The notes: generated by a model from the letters alone, not told the origin. DNA of 55,631 nt from Allorhizocola rhizosphaerae (GCF_003426775.1 NZ_QJUG01000020.1:1-55631), one strand, 5' to 3'. Shown: positions 1 to 8,189, numbered from the stretch's first letter. Numbers and translations: made by a program.

Positions 1-72
1 GCTGGACACAGGTCGCTTCTTCGATGCCACAACATCCAGTGTGGCTTCACGCAGCGTCGTGGTGGTGGTCAT
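1..72 (-). CDS. N-terminal 24 codons of an unknown gene, cut by the window edge
   Basis: An ATG at 72 reading leftward is preceded by GGGAAAGGTG, a good ribosome binding site about six bases upstream. The frame stays open to base 1 and begins MTTTTTLREATLDVVASKK. The visible part has no signal peptide or recognisable domain, so the product cannot be named. The start call rests on the ribosome binding site and on the open frame. A perfect 13-bp palindrome lies 66-78 bases upstream and may control it. Confidence 0.5.
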   Translation of the reverse strand, partial: MTTTTTLREATLDVVASKKRPVSS

Positions 73-137
73 CACGGCACCTTTCCCGCCGAGTCCTCAC
101 TCAGCGTGTCGGTGCCGGAAACACCGTTCGTTACACA

Positions 138-150
138 GTCTCTTAGAGAC
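138..150. promoter_or_regulatory. Perfect 13-bp palindrome, possible operator
   Basis: GTCTCTTAGAGAC is a perfect palindrome around a central T. It lies in the divergent intergenic region between the leftward gene starting at 72 and the rightward glycosyltransferase at 401. Its size and symmetry fit a dimeric repressor site, but no cognate regulator is visible nearby. Confidence 0.35.
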
Positions 151-400
151 AGAGCCGATCTCGTGATAGTCCCGCGTGTCGCCGCCCAGCCCGATGGTGG
201 GGCACGCCTCCTGTCCGCGCGTAAGACAGCATTGCGTTATTGAGCCCAACGTAGTTGCTGGAGCGTGATGTCGGCGGGATCTCCGACTTGCCTACATAGG
301 ATTGTCGTAGGTCAGTATCGCAGGACTTTTCGGGACAGCGGTAGCCTCGTCGTTGCCGTAATCTTCGGCCCGTGTTTCATATTCTCCGTATACAAACGAC
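151..400. other. Divergent intergenic region, no gene seen
   Basis: This stretch separates the partial leftward gene from the glycosyltransferase. Short frames exist but have no ribosome binding site or recognisable content. A weak promoter-like pair, TTGCCG then TTCATA with 17 bases between, ends about 20 bases before the start at 401. I give it little weight. Confidence 0.3.
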
Positions 401-1912
401 ATGACGGCGATGCTCATCGTCGCCCCGTCCGGCTGGCGGCGTATCGCCGATCGTCTCTGGTTTGACGCCACATCGGAGCGGCGGGACCGGACGCTGCGGA
501 TTCTTTCCTGGTCTGTGCCCGCTGTCGTGATGGCGGTGCTGGGGTTCCTTGGCGCTTCATCACCGAGCCTGTGGGCTGATGAACTGGCGACCTGGGTTCT
601 GGCAACTGCCCCGCTCGATGACCTGTTGCGGGTGCTGAAAAACGCCGACGCCAGCATCGGTCCGTACTACCTGTTCATGCATGGGTGGATCGGGGTGTTC
701 GGCGACTCGGAGTTGGCCATGCGTGCGCCATCGATACTGGCGATGACCGGTGCAACCGCGCTGACCGTTGGGTTGGGTACTCGACTGGCCGGGCGGAGGG
801 TGGGCGTGATCGCCGGGCTGCTGTTCGCACTCATGCCGGCCGTCTCCCGCTACGCGCATGAGGCGAGGCCTTACGCGTTGGCCGTTTTCTTTGCCGCGCT
901 GGCGACGTACTTGCTGGTTCGCGTGCTCGATCGACCTAGCACGGTGGGGTTGGTGTGCTACGGGCTGGCGGTGCTGCTTCTCGGCCTAGCGCATTTTGTG
1001 GCGCTCATGCTGCTTGCCGCCCACGGATTGACGGTGCTTTCCATGTGTCGCAGTCTGATCCGGCGTTGGTTGGTGGCCGCGGCGCTCGCGGTCGTGGCGA
1101 TCACGCCGCTGATGTATCTGGGGCAGCGGCAACGAGGCCAGATCTCGTGGATTCCGGAGTTGACCGGCCTGCGCCTGCTCCAGACCCCGGGGGTGCTGAC
1201 CGGTTCGCTTCTGATGAGTGGCACGCTGCTGGTCCTGGGTTTTCTGGCGTTCTCTTGGCGTGCACCGGCGCTGGTGTGGACGCTGTGGGCTGTGCTGCCG
1301 ACGATCGGGCTGGGCCTGGTCTCGGTCGGTGTGCCGATGTGGTTGCCGCGCTATCTGCTGTTTACCCTGCCGGCCTGGGTGCTGCTGGCAGCGACCGTGG
1401 TGTCACGCCTACGGATCCTGCGGGGGGCGGTGTTCTTAGCGCTGGTGGGGGTCCTGGTTGTCTACGACCACGTGCAGATCCGCGGGGGTGCCGGGCACAC
1501 ACACGATTCCCGGGCGATCGGCATGGTGCTCAACCAGCATGCAGTGTCCTCCGACGCCGTTATGTATGGCAAGTTCGACGAGGACTTCGGTCCTCGCTTG
1601 GCCGTTGCGCGCTATACCGATGCCGCCCACCGGCCCAACGACGTGCTTGCCGAGGTGCCGGCGATGGCGCAGGGCAATTTCCGGGCGGTCGAATGCGTTT
1701 CGGCGGTCGAATGCGCCGGGGATCCCGATCGGGTCTGGGTCATCCGGCCCGGTAACAGAACTGATGTTCTTGCGGGGATTGGCAAGGACAGGGAGACCCT
1801 GTTGAGAGCGGGCTACGTCACGGCGCAGACCTGGAACCTGATCGGCTTCACGGTGGCGCTTCTGACGCGCAAAGCGCCACCGGCGGCGTCCGGCGGGATA
1901 GTCAAGAAGTAA
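401..1912 (+). CDS. GT-C fold membrane glycosyltransferase (GT39/ArnT-like)
   Basis: A 503-residue polytopic membrane protein, predicted to move a sugar from a polyprenyl-phosphate donor to an extracytoplasmic acceptor. After the first membrane segment (about residues 34-53) comes WADELATW, the acidic loop motif typical of GT-C enzymes. HEARPYAL near residue 150 matches the second-loop motif of bacterial GT39-like proteins. About nine further hydrophobic segments follow, then a soluble C-terminal domain from about residue 365. Length and topology fit this family. The start at 401 lacks a clear ribosome binding site, and an in-frame ATG at 410 is equally possible. The acceptor cannot be inferred: no other envelope glycosylation gene is adjacent, and downstream lies only a transposase remnant. 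Confidence 0.75.
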   Translation: MTAMLIVAPSGWRRIADRLWFDATSERRDRTLRILSWSVPAVVMAVLGFLGASSPSLWADELATWVLATAPLDDLLRVLKNADASIGPYYLFMHGWIGVFGDSELAMRAPSILAMTGATALTVGLGTRLAGRRVGVIAGLLFALMPAVSRYAHEARPYALAVFFAALATYLLVRVLDRPSTVGLVCYGLAVLLLGLAHFVALMLLAAHGLTVLSMCRSLIRRWLVAAALAVVAITPLMYLGQRQRGQISWIPELTGLRLLQTPGVLTGSLLMSGTLLVLGFLAFSWRAPALVWTLWAVLPTIGLGLVSVGVPMWLPRYLLFTLPAWVLLAATVVSRLRILRGAVFLALVGVLVVYDHVQIRGGAGHTHDSRAIGMVLNQHAVSSDAVMYGKFDEDFGPRLAVARYTDAAHRPNDVLAEVPAMAQGNFRAVECVSAVECAGDPDRVWVIRPGNRTDVLAGIGKDRETLLRAGYVTAQTWNLIGFTVALLTRKAPPAASGGIVKK

Positions 1913-1979
1913 GTGAGCGTTACGTCAATCGACTGATCATGACGGCGGATTGGGTGACCTGGCGGCGATTGTTGTTGCG

Positions 1980-2153
1980 CTAGCGGGTCTCCTGCCCAGT
2001 CAACCGGCGTAGCATCAGCCCGATCAAAGCGATCTTCACCATGTCTTCGGCGTGGGCCGTCAACCGCTCATAGTCGCGTGCCAGGCTGCGGCATCTGACC
2101 AGCCACGAAAAACTGTGCTCTGCCCGTGCACCGAACCGTCCAACGTCAAAGCC
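1980..2153 (-). pseudogene. C-terminal remnant of an IS5-type transposase
   Basis: Read leftward, one frame ends at a stop at 1980-1982 and contains SWLVRCRSLARDYERL followed by AEDMVKIALIGLMLRRL. This is the very typical C-terminus of IS5-family DDE transposases, where the motif holds the last catalytic Glu region and a conserved LMLRRL tail. Only about 57 codons remain. There is no start, no N-terminal catalytic Asp region, and no terminal inverted repeat that I could find. It is a decayed insertion sequence end. Confidence 0.7.
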
Positions 2154-2406
2154 ATCCGCCGCATCCCTTGGACTCGTCGTCGCGGACTACAGGATCGGCC
2201 GGCCAGCACATCCACATCCGCCCACACCACAAAAAGCACGTCAACCGGTTGGCCCTCGAAGGGAACCTCATCAGTGGATTTGGGCTAAGGCGGTCGTGCA
2301 TTGCGGTAATCGCTACGGTCAGCAGGAGTATCCAACCGCCTCAGCAGGTACCAGCCCGGTCCGGACTATTATCACTTTGGTGTGGTGCGTTCAGCCGCTG
2401 ACTGGG
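2154..2406. other. Intergenic stretch without a supported gene
   Basis: Between the transposase remnant and the FG-GAP gene I see no ribosome binding site linked to a plausible frame and no recognisable protein similarity. It may hold further, unrecognisable remains of the insertion sequence. Confidence 0.3.
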
Positions 2407-2430
2407 CACACCACACCACACCACACCACA
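2407..2430. repeat. CACAC pentanucleotide microsatellite
   Basis: Four full CACAC units plus a partial fifth lie directly downstream of the stop codon of the FG-GAP gene (which ends at 2435 on the minus strand). Simple tandem repeats of this kind are prone to slippage. Here it would alter only the 3' untranslated region. Confidence 0.8.
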
Positions 2431-2434
2431 TGGA

Positions 2435-3718
2435 TCAGCTGATGAGGTTGAAGTTGCTCCAGTTGCCGTCACTGAACTGCAGCTGTGCGAGGACTCCGCC
2501 GGTGCCGTTACCGCGGTAGAGGTAAAGCAGGCTGCTGGCAACGCTGCGGGTGATGACATCTGTTCGGCCGTCGCTGGTGAAGTCACCGCCGGCGACCATG
2601 CTGTTTATCGCGCCCCAGTCGCCGACCAGCACGGCGGATTGGAGTCCGCCTTGGTCGCCGCCCCGGTAGAGGTACACATTGCCGCTGTCGCTGCGGCGAG
2701 CGAGCAGGTCGGGGTTCCCATCGCCATCGAAGTCACCAGCGCCGGTGAGGTGGGAGAAGATGCTCCAGTTGCTGGAGCTGAGTGTGACGAAGGAGTGGAA
2801 TCCGCTGTTACCGTTGCCCCGGTAGAGGTACAGGATGCCGCTGGCCCGGCTGCGCCCGACAATATCGACCTTGCCGTCACCGTCCCAGTCGCCAACGCCG
2901 ACCAGGCTGCTGAAGCCGGCCCAGTTTGAGGCAATCTGAACCGCGGCCAGAAGGCCCCCGGCGCCATTGCCGCGGTAGAGGTACAGATTGCCCGAGTCGC
3001 CGCGCCGGGCGATCAGGTCGGCATGACCGTCACCGTTGAAGTCGCCGACCGGAACGATGATATCGAATGCGCTGAAGTCACCCAGCAGCCTGTAAGAGCT
3101 GATCCCTCCACTGCCGTTACCCCGGTAGAGATACAGGTTGCCGGAGTCTGCTCGGCGGGCGAGGAAATCTGCTCGACCGTCGCCGTCGAAGTCGCGGGTG
3201 GGCGTGCCTAGCTTCTTCGCCAAAGCGATGAGGCTAAGCGCGATCCCCTGTGCCTGGTCGTACCGCTCGGGGAAGGCCGAGATCTGGACGGCCTGAGCGA
3301 TCTGGCCAGCGGTGTAGTTCGGGTGCTGCGCTCCCACTGTCATCGCAGGGGTGAAGAACCTTGTTGCCGCATAACGTACATTCATTATTTGCTCCGGTGT
3401 ACCCCACCCTTGCGAGGGCCGTTGCTGAAAGACCCCGAGTGAGTCCCGGTCCCCACAGTTCAAGTTGTTCATCCGTGACTCCACCCAGCCGGCCTCGAAC
3501 CCGGCGAGCATGACCTTGTCAGAAACACCCAAATTTCGGCCGACCCGGTAGACGGTCTGCACCACGTAGGGATCGTAGGTTGTGGGATACGAGGAGCATG
3601 CGGCAGACGCGGGGTTCGCTGTGACAGTGAGGTAGCTGGTACCAATGCCGGCTATCAGTGCAAACGCAGCGATGAAGGTTTTGGGCCATCGTCGGCCCGG
3701 ATGGTAGATCGAGATCAT
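2435..3718 (-). CDS. Secreted transglycosylase-like protein with FG-GAP repeats
   Basis: A 427-residue exported protein. Residues 1-39 form a signal peptide ending ANPASA. Residues about 45-170 match the lysozyme-like domain common in actinomycete cell-wall enzymes, with GFEAGWVESRMNNL (candidate catalytic Glu) and GDRDSLGVFQQRPSQGWG. From about residue 175 come five FG-GAP/VCBS repeats, each with a D-x-D/N-x-D-G calcium-binding loop (for example DFDGDGRADF, DFNGDGHADL) and an LYLYRGNG strand. The role is probably peptidoglycan binding or cleavage outside the cell, with the repeats forming a propeller-like scaffold. AAAGGAG lies seven bases before the ATG. That ATG overlaps the stop of a short upstream frame (ATGA), so translation is likely coupled to the leader. 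Confidence 0.8.
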   Translation of the reverse strand: MISIYHPGRRWPKTFIAAFALIAGIGTSYLTVTANPASAACSSYPTTYDPYVVQTVYRVGRNLGVSDKVMLAGFEAGWVESRMNNLNCGDRDSLGVFQQRPSQGWGTPEQIMNVRYAATRFFTPAMTVGAQHPNYTAGQIAQAVQISAFPERYDQAQGIALSLIALAKKLGTPTRDFDGDGRADFLARRADSGNLYLYRGNGSGGISSYRLLGDFSAFDIIVPVGDFNGDGHADLIARRGDSGNLYLYRGNGAGGLLAAVQIASNWAGFSSLVGVGDWDGDGKVDIVGRSRASGILYLYRGNGNSGFHSFVTLSSSNWSIFSHLTGAGDFDGDGNPDLLARRSDSGNVYLYRGGDQGGLQSAVLVGDWGAINSMVAGGDFTSDGRTDVITRSVASSLLYLYRGNGTGGVLAQLQFSDGNWSNFNLIS

Positions 3719-3831
3719 GAAGTGGCTCCTTTGCCTGCATGCGGAACGGGTTCGTCATCGGACGCCACCTGTGGCGCTCCCGCGCCCAGCATCTGCACTG
3801 TTGACGCACGTATGAAAAGCGAGCGCTTCAA
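3715..3831 (-). CDS. Short leader ORF, truncated copy of a signal-peptide start
   Basis: A 38-codon frame starts at TTG 3831 (LKRSLFIRASTVQMLGAG) and ends in TGA overlapping the ATG of the FG-GAP gene. Its upstream GGAAGGTGCCACA lines up with GGAAGGAGCAACA before the NlpC/P60 gene, and its LKRS lines up with that gene's MKRS. It looks like a duplicated promoter plus gene start that lost the rest of its gene and now serves as a translated leader. An in-frame ATG at 3942 would make a longer version. Whether it is translated is unknown. Confidence 0.35.
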   Translation of the reverse strand: MKRSLFIRASTVQMLGAGAPQVASDDEPVPHAGKGATS

Positions 3832-3832
3832 T

Positions 3833-3900
3833 GTGGCACCTTCCGTGTTCCGGATTGCGGTTTGCGGATTGCGGGTTGCGGAAGGCCGGAAGGGTGCCAC
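3833..3900 (-). promoter_or_regulatory. Leader hairpin covering a ribosome binding site, with heptad repeats in the loop
   Basis: On the transcribed (minus) strand the arms are GTGGCACCCTTCCGG (3900-3886) and CGGAAGGTGCCAC (3845-3833). They pair over about 13 bases with one extra base. The 3' arm contains the GGAAGG ribosome binding site of the leader ORF. The loop holds four in-phase heptamers of the form CAANCCG. Such a structure could control translation of the leader and, by coupling, of the FG-GAP gene. Confidence 0.45.
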
Positions 3901-4034
3901 GCTCAGGTCATACGATCGGTACGCGAGCGGCACACAGGGCACGCATCAAGCGATGCGCGCCCGCGCGACGGACAGCAGCCCGCATCTGGCATCCTGGCCG
4001 GCGGCTTACCCGACGTCTCCCTGCGTTTGCGGGA

Positions 4035-4060
4035 GCCCGGGGTGAGATTTTCCCCCGGGC
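4035..4060 (-). terminator. Hairpin downstream of the NlpC/P60 gene
   Basis: GCCCGGGG and CCCCGGGC pair perfectly across a ten-base AT-rich loop about 110 bases past the NlpC/P60 stop. A second, weaker hairpin (CTCCC..GGGAG, 4015-4034) abuts it. There is no T-run, as is usual in actinomycetes. It could instead be part of a structured leader for the FG-GAP transcript. Confidence 0.45.
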
Positions 4061-4166
4061 GACCCGATCGGCCTTCCACGCGAGATTGTCGCGGTTGGAC
4101 ACTCTTCCGCGGCGGTTCGCGTGCGAGTAAACCCATTGGGCTGCTGGGCATTCGGTGTACTAGCCC

Positions 4167-4769
4167 TTATACGCGGCGGACGGTGTAGCTCGAGCTGTTC
4201 AGGTAGGGCCTGGCGTCGACCGCCTGCACACCCTTGGCGACTCGCCAGATCCCGGACTGCTCGAGGATCTGCTTCGGGGCTGCCTCGAGCGCCCACGGGA
4301 CGCCATCGGAGGTCTTGCCGAGGTACATGGCGACGTGGCCGGACTTGAGCAACAGGTCGCCACGGCGGATGTTCGCCCTGGACACCGAGGGCAGATTCGC
4401 GTTTATCATCTGCGCGGTCGACGTCCAAGGGAAGTAGACTCCTGCCGCCTCGAACATTTTGTAGATTAAACCGGAGCAGTCGAATCCGTACCATCCTGGC
4501 CGCAGCACGTAGATATAGCTCTGGCCGCAGTTTCGGCCGTCAAAATGCATCTCCGTGGTGGGCGAGGCTCCGAACCGGTAGTCGCCGCCCCAGCAACCCG
4601 TGTAGAGGGACTTCCCGACCTTGGATTGCCCGTACGCGATCGCCGCCTCGATCTGGGCGGACGTCATCGATGTTGTGACGTCGCTGGCGTGTGCGGTGCT
4701 GGGGGCGAACGCGAGCCCGACAACGATGGCGAACGCGGCGATTCCGCGGGCAAACCCTGACCGTTTCAT
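4167..4769 (-). CDS. Secreted NlpC/P60-family cell-wall hydrolase
   Basis: A 200-residue protein with a signal peptide (MKRSGFARGIAAFAIVVGLA, cleavage near APSTAHA) and an NlpC/P60 papain-like domain. The nucleophile is Cys98 in GFDCSGL and the general base is His145 in SGHVAMYLG; both are in the expected order and spacing. The family cleaves peptide bonds in peptidoglycan stems, or sometimes other amides, outside the cell. The start at 4769 is favoured over the in-frame ATG at 4853 because GGAAGGAG lies six bases upstream and the signal peptide begins there. The neighbouring FG-GAP protein shares a duplicated leader, which suggests shared control. Confidence 0.85.
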   Translation of the reverse strand: MKRSGFARGIAAFAIVVGLAFAPSTAHASDVTTSMTSAQIEAAIAYGQSKVGKSLYTGCWGGDYRFGASPTTEMHFDGRNCGQSYIYVLRPGWYGFDCSGLIYKMFEAAGVYFPWTSTAQMINANLPSVSRANIRRGDLLLKSGHVAMYLGKTSDGVPWALEAAPKQILEQSGIWRVAKGVQAVDARPYLNSSSYTVRRV

Positions 4770-4850
4770 TGTTGCTCCTTCCGTTCCGATGACGGACGAA
4801 CGGTCGCAGGTGCTGGTCATACAGCCGGTATACGAGGAGCACACAGCGCG
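4770..4850 (-). promoter_or_regulatory. NlpC/P60 leader, duplicated in front of the FG-GAP gene
   Basis: On the minus strand this region contains CTGTGTGC, then CTCGTATACCG, then GTATGACC, then the GGAAGGAG site. The same elements in the same order (CTGTGTGC, CTCGCGTACCG, GTATGACC, GGAAGGTG) occur at 3841-3942 before the other gene. The conserved blocks probably include the promoter, but I cannot place the -35 and -10 boxes with confidence. Confidence 0.5.
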
Positions 4851-4887
4851 CACACATCAGGGGACAGGCACACATCAGGGGGACAGG
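4851..4887. repeat. Tandem duplication across the regulator stop codon
   Basis: Two copies of CACACATCAGGGGACAGG (18 and 19 bases, differing by one G) lie head to tail. The stop codon of the BTAD regulator (4875-4877) is inside the second copy, and the first copy carries a second TGA-like stop further downstream. It looks like a recent local duplication of the gene end. Confidence 0.8.
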
Positions 4888-7715
4888 TCAAGCTGCTCCA
4901 GCCACGCCCGCACCTTATCGGCGTCTGGGTGGTCGAGACGCTCGAGTATGCCAAGCGCCTCCTGCCAGGCGTTGCGCGCTGATTCGATCTGCCCGGCGGC
5001 CTGGTGAGTCTGGCCAAGGTGGGTAAGCGGTATCGCCTCGTGGTAGCTATCGCCCGCTGCCCGCAACTCGAGAATTGCCTCGCGGTAGGTGTCCGCGGCC
5101 TGCTGGTAGTCACCCATCCGGTGACGTGCGAACCCCAGGCTGTCCAGCGATTGTGCCATACCCTGGCGGTCACCGAGTTCCCGGTAGAGCGCTACGGCCC
5201 GTTCGCAATGCTCAATAGCCTCAAGGTAGTTGCCCAGCTCCGCGTGGAACCAGCCTATACTGTTTGACGACTGTGCCTGCCCCACAAGGCTTCCGGCCAC
5301 TCGGTAGAGCTCGTATGCCGCTCGGGCGTGTGCCAGGCCGTTGCGGTTGTCGCCCTGTGACTCGAAGGTAGCACTCATGCATAGATGGGTGTATGCCTGC
5401 TCGCATGGATCGTCAAAATGCTGATTCAGTTCGAAGGATCTTTGCAGATGGATTTGTGCATCCGCGGTTTGGCCAAGCCGGTTGTAGGCAAGGCCCAGAG
5501 CCCGCTGGGCGTGCGCTTCGCCCGCGCGGTCGCCGAGCTGGCTGGTCGCCCTGACCGCGACCTGCTGGGTCGCTACCCAGTCGTGCCAGTGACCGCTACG
5601 CGACAGAAAGGTGGACAAAGCCGACGCAAGTTGCCATGTGTACAGGCTCGGGCGTTGGCGCGTGGCTGCGGCTTCCACCGCCGCGAGCAGCGCTTGATGC
5701 TCTGCCGTGAACCATGCGTGCGCCTGTGTGGGCTCGGCGAAGCCGTGCCGGGTGACACCCGGTTGCGCTGGCGGAAGCGAAAGCACAGTCCGGTTGGGAT
5801 AGATCGTGAGCGCTGCAGCATAGGACGTATGCAGGTAGTGGTCTAGCATCCGCTGTACGGCCAAGGCACGGTCCTGCTCGGTGTCGTCGGCCTCGGACCG
5901 TGCCGCAGCATAGGCACGCAACAGGTCGTGCATGGTGAACCGCCCTGGCAGGTGCTCGGCGATGAGATGGGCGTGAGCGAGCTCGCCCAGGCGGATGGCG
6001 GTCTCCTGCTCGTCCCAGCCCGCTAGGCTTGCCGCGGCCGCGACGCCGATGTCGGGGCCGCAGTGCAGCCCCAGCAGGCGGAACAGGGCCGCCGACGCGC
6101 TGCTGACCCGGCGGTAGGACCAGGAGAAGACACTACCGACGTTTACCACGTAATTGTTGTTGGCCACCGACTTCGGGGCGCCGTGCGCCTCCGCCAGCTC
6201 CGCGCATAGCGTTGTCAACGAGAACCTGGGATGCGTCGCAGCTCTTGCCGCCGCCAGGCTCAACGCCAGCGGCAGCCGCGCACAGTGCTGCACGATGCCG
6301 GCGACCGCCGTCTCCTCAGCGGCGACCCGCTGGATGCCAAGGCGGGACACGAACAGCTGCCTGGCCGTGCAGTCGTCAAGTACGTCCAGGGTGAGCGGGA
6401 ACGCCGCCTGCGCCGCGATCAGTCCGGTCAGCTGGTTGCGGCTGGTGACGATCGCGACCGAGCCGGGTGTGCCCGGAAGCAGCGGCGATACTTGCTCGGT
6501 GTCGAGCGCATTGTCAAGCAGCACCAGCATTCGCCGACCGGCGATCAGCGTGCGGTAGAGAGCGGTTTGAGCGTCCAGACCGGAAGGGATTTTCTCCGCG
6601 GGTACCGCGAACGCGTCCAGCAGGATCCGGACGGCCTCTGCAGTGGTCATCGCCGGCCCGTTGGGATCGAACCCCCGCAGGTTGAGATAGATCTGGCCGT
6701 CGGAGAACCGTTGGCTGGCCAGGTGGGCCCAGTGGACGGCGAGTGTTGTCTTGCCCACGCCCGCCGTGCCCATGATGACAGCCACCATCGGCTCGGTGGG
6801 CGCGTCAAGGGCATCGGCGATCAATGCGTTGAGGGTGCCCAGCTCCATGTCACGGCCAACGAATCCGCGCACATCCATCGGCAGCTGAGCCGGAACGGCC
6901 ACGGTCGTGGGCTCGTCGCGTGCGAGCGACGGCTGTCCTTGGGCGGGTGCGGCCTGGTCCGGCACGCCCGCCAGGATCACCCTTTCCAGGTCCCGCAGCT
7001 CGGCGCCGGGCTCCAGGCCGTACTCCTCGATCAGTGTCTGGCGAGCACGCCGGAATGCGGCCAACGCCTCGATCGTGCGGCCGCTTCGGTGCAGAGCCGT
7101 CATCAGATGGGCCACCAAGCGTTCCCGCGCGGGATCGGCGGCGATCGCGTCGGTCAGCTCCGCGATGATGCCGGCGTGGTTTCCAAGGCCCAGTTCGGTT
7201 TCGAACAGGGCCTCCCGCAACGCATTGCGCTGCTCCTCGAGGTGAACGCGGACGGTGGCGGCGAACGGGGCGCGCACGCCGGTCAAGGCGTGATCGCCGT
7301 TCCAAAGTTCCAGGGCGGCCCGCTGAAGGCGCACCGCATCCGCTGGGCTGTCGGCGTGCCGAGCCTGCGTCACAAACGAGGTGAACCGGGTGAGGTCCAA
7401 TTGTCCGGTATGGATGATCATCTGGTAGCCGGCTGGCCGGCGCAGCACACTGGCCAGTGCCCGTCCGCCGACCACGAGAGCCTTTCGCAGCGACGACATC
7501 ATGTTCTTTATCTGGCTGTGGGCGGAATGCGGCAGCGCCTCGCCCCACATCGCGTCAATGAGCTGCTCCATCGTGACAACCCTGTCGCGGTGGAGCAGCA
7601 AGTAGCCGAGAAGGTCGATCTGCTGACGCCGGGAGAAGGTGAGCTGCCGGCCGGACACCTCCACCTGTACCGGCCCCAGCAGACGAAACGTACAGTCTGC
7701 ATCGTGCACGACCAT
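4875..7715 (-). CDS. AfsR/SARP-type regulator with BTAD, NB-ARC and TPR domains
   Basis: A 946-residue transcriptional activator. Residues 8-95 form the OmpR-like winged helix of SARP proteins. Residues 100-245 form the bacterial transcriptional activator (BTAD) helical domain. An NB-ARC ATPase follows, with P-loop GTAGVGKTT (316-324), Walker B VLLDN near 390, and the plant-NLR-like CARLPLALSLAAA and MHDLLRAYA motifs. The C-terminal third is a run of TPR units. This layout matches AfsR, which integrates signals through its NTPase and TPR parts and binds direct repeats in promoters. There is no ribosome binding site before 7715, but a promoter-like pair sits right upstream, so the mRNA may be leaderless. 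No biosynthetic cluster is adjacent, so its target is unknown. Confidence 0.9.
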   Translation of the reverse strand: MVVHDADCTFRLLGPVQVEVSGRQLTFSRRQQIDLLGYLLLHRDRVVTMEQLIDAMWGEALPHSAHSQIKNMMSSLRKALVVGGRALASVLRRPAGYQMIIHTGQLDLTRFTSFVTQARHADSPADAVRLQRAALELWNGDHALTGVRAPFAATVRVHLEEQRNALREALFETELGLGNHAGIIAELTDAIAADPARERLVAHLMTALHRSGRTIEALAAFRRARQTLIEEYGLEPGAELRDLERVILAGVPDQAAPAQGQPSLARDEPTTVAVPAQLPMDVRGFVGRDMELGTLNALIADALDAPTEPMVAVIMGTAGVGKTTLAVHWAHLASQRFSDGQIYLNLRGFDPNGPAMTTAEAVRILLDAFAVPAEKIPSGLDAQTALYRTLIAGRRMLVLLDNALDTEQVSPLLPGTPGSVAIVTSRNQLTGLIAAQAAFPLTLDVLDDCTARQLFVSRLGIQRVAAEETAVAGIVQHCARLPLALSLAAARAATHPRFSLTTLCAELAEAHGAPKSVANNNYVVNVGSVFSWSYRRVSSASAALFRLLGLHCGPDIGVAAAASLAGWDEQETAIRLGELAHAHLIAEHLPGRFTMHDLLRAYAAARSEADDTEQDRALAVQRMLDHYLHTSYAAALTIYPNRTVLSLPPAQPGVTRHGFAEPTQAHAWFTAEHQALLAAVEAAATRQRPSLYTWQLASALSTFLSRSGHWHDWVATQQVAVRATSQLGDRAGEAHAQRALGLAYNRLGQTADAQIHLQRSFELNQHFDDPCEQAYTHLCMSATFESQGDNRNGLAHARAAYELYRVAGSLVGQAQSSNSIGWFHAELGNYLEAIEHCERAVALYRELGDRQGMAQSLDSLGFARHRMGDYQQAADTYREAILELRAAGDSYHEAIPLTHLGQTHQAAGQIESARNAWQEALGILERLDHPDADKVRAWLEQLDLSP

Positions 7716-7721
7716 GACTGG

Positions 7722-7749
7722 AGTTTATGTGCGTCGATGGTGAGGGCAA
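7722..7749 (-). promoter_or_regulatory. Candidate leaderless promoter of the BTAD regulator
   Basis: On the minus strand, TTGCCC (7749-7744) and TAAACT (7727-7722) are 16 bases apart, and TAAACT ends six bases before the ATG at 7715. The gene has no Shine-Dalgarno sequence. Together these fit a leaderless transcript, which is common in actinomycetes. Confidence 0.4.
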
Positions 7750-8189
7750 AGCCGCCGCCGGGCCCGCGATCGCGACGCACTTTGGAAGCCCGAAGAGCCT
7801 GTCCGAGAACAGGCGTCGACGAATACTCCTATATTCCTATACATAATAAACACGCGCATAAACGGCCGAACATGCGATGAGTTTTGGTTCTGGCGTGGCG
7901 GTGCAGTTTGACGCTGTCTCTGTGCGCCTGACTTTCCCCGGTTCGCTGTGCTGCGCCGCACGTCGACACCGCCGAATTATCGCTCTCTATGGGCAATTGT
8001 CGCGATGGGCACGTTCGCCTGGCAGGCGTGGACACAAGTGCATGGGTAAGGGCGGCAGCGAGATCGCAAGGGAGGAACTGTAATGCCCGAAGATACAGCG
8101 GTGGATGCCGCTGTCGTGTGGCCGCCGCTTGATCAAGCGTGGCTACGGGTACGGGAGATGCAGACCAAGCTGCACCGTTGGGCGGTAAC
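7750..8189. other. AT-rich intergenic region without a supported gene
   Basis: The part from about 7825 to 7870 is unusually AT-rich, with repeated ATAGGA and TATTAT, and may hold further promoters for the BTAD regulator. The remainder up to 8189 may include the extreme C-terminal remains of the serine recombinase, but frame and similarity are lost. Confidence 0.3.

Noticed and set aside
2435-3200. Apparent DNA direct repeats every 130-180 bases containing CGGTAGAGGTA
   Set aside because: These are the coding sequence of the LYLYRGNG strand in each FG-GAP repeat, not a CRISPR or other DNA-level array.
3940-4166. Possible cyclic-di-AMP (ydaO-type) riboswitch upstream of a cell-wall gene
   Set aside because: Such riboswitches often precede NlpC/P60-type genes in actinomycetes and there are tandem hairpins here. 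However, I could not find the conserved ydaO core sequences, and the segment lies after the NlpC/P60 gene.
6231-7880. Long rightward open frame opposite the BTAD regulator
   Set aside because: It is a GC-rich shadow of the regulator; the real frame has full SARP, NB-ARC and TPR signatures.
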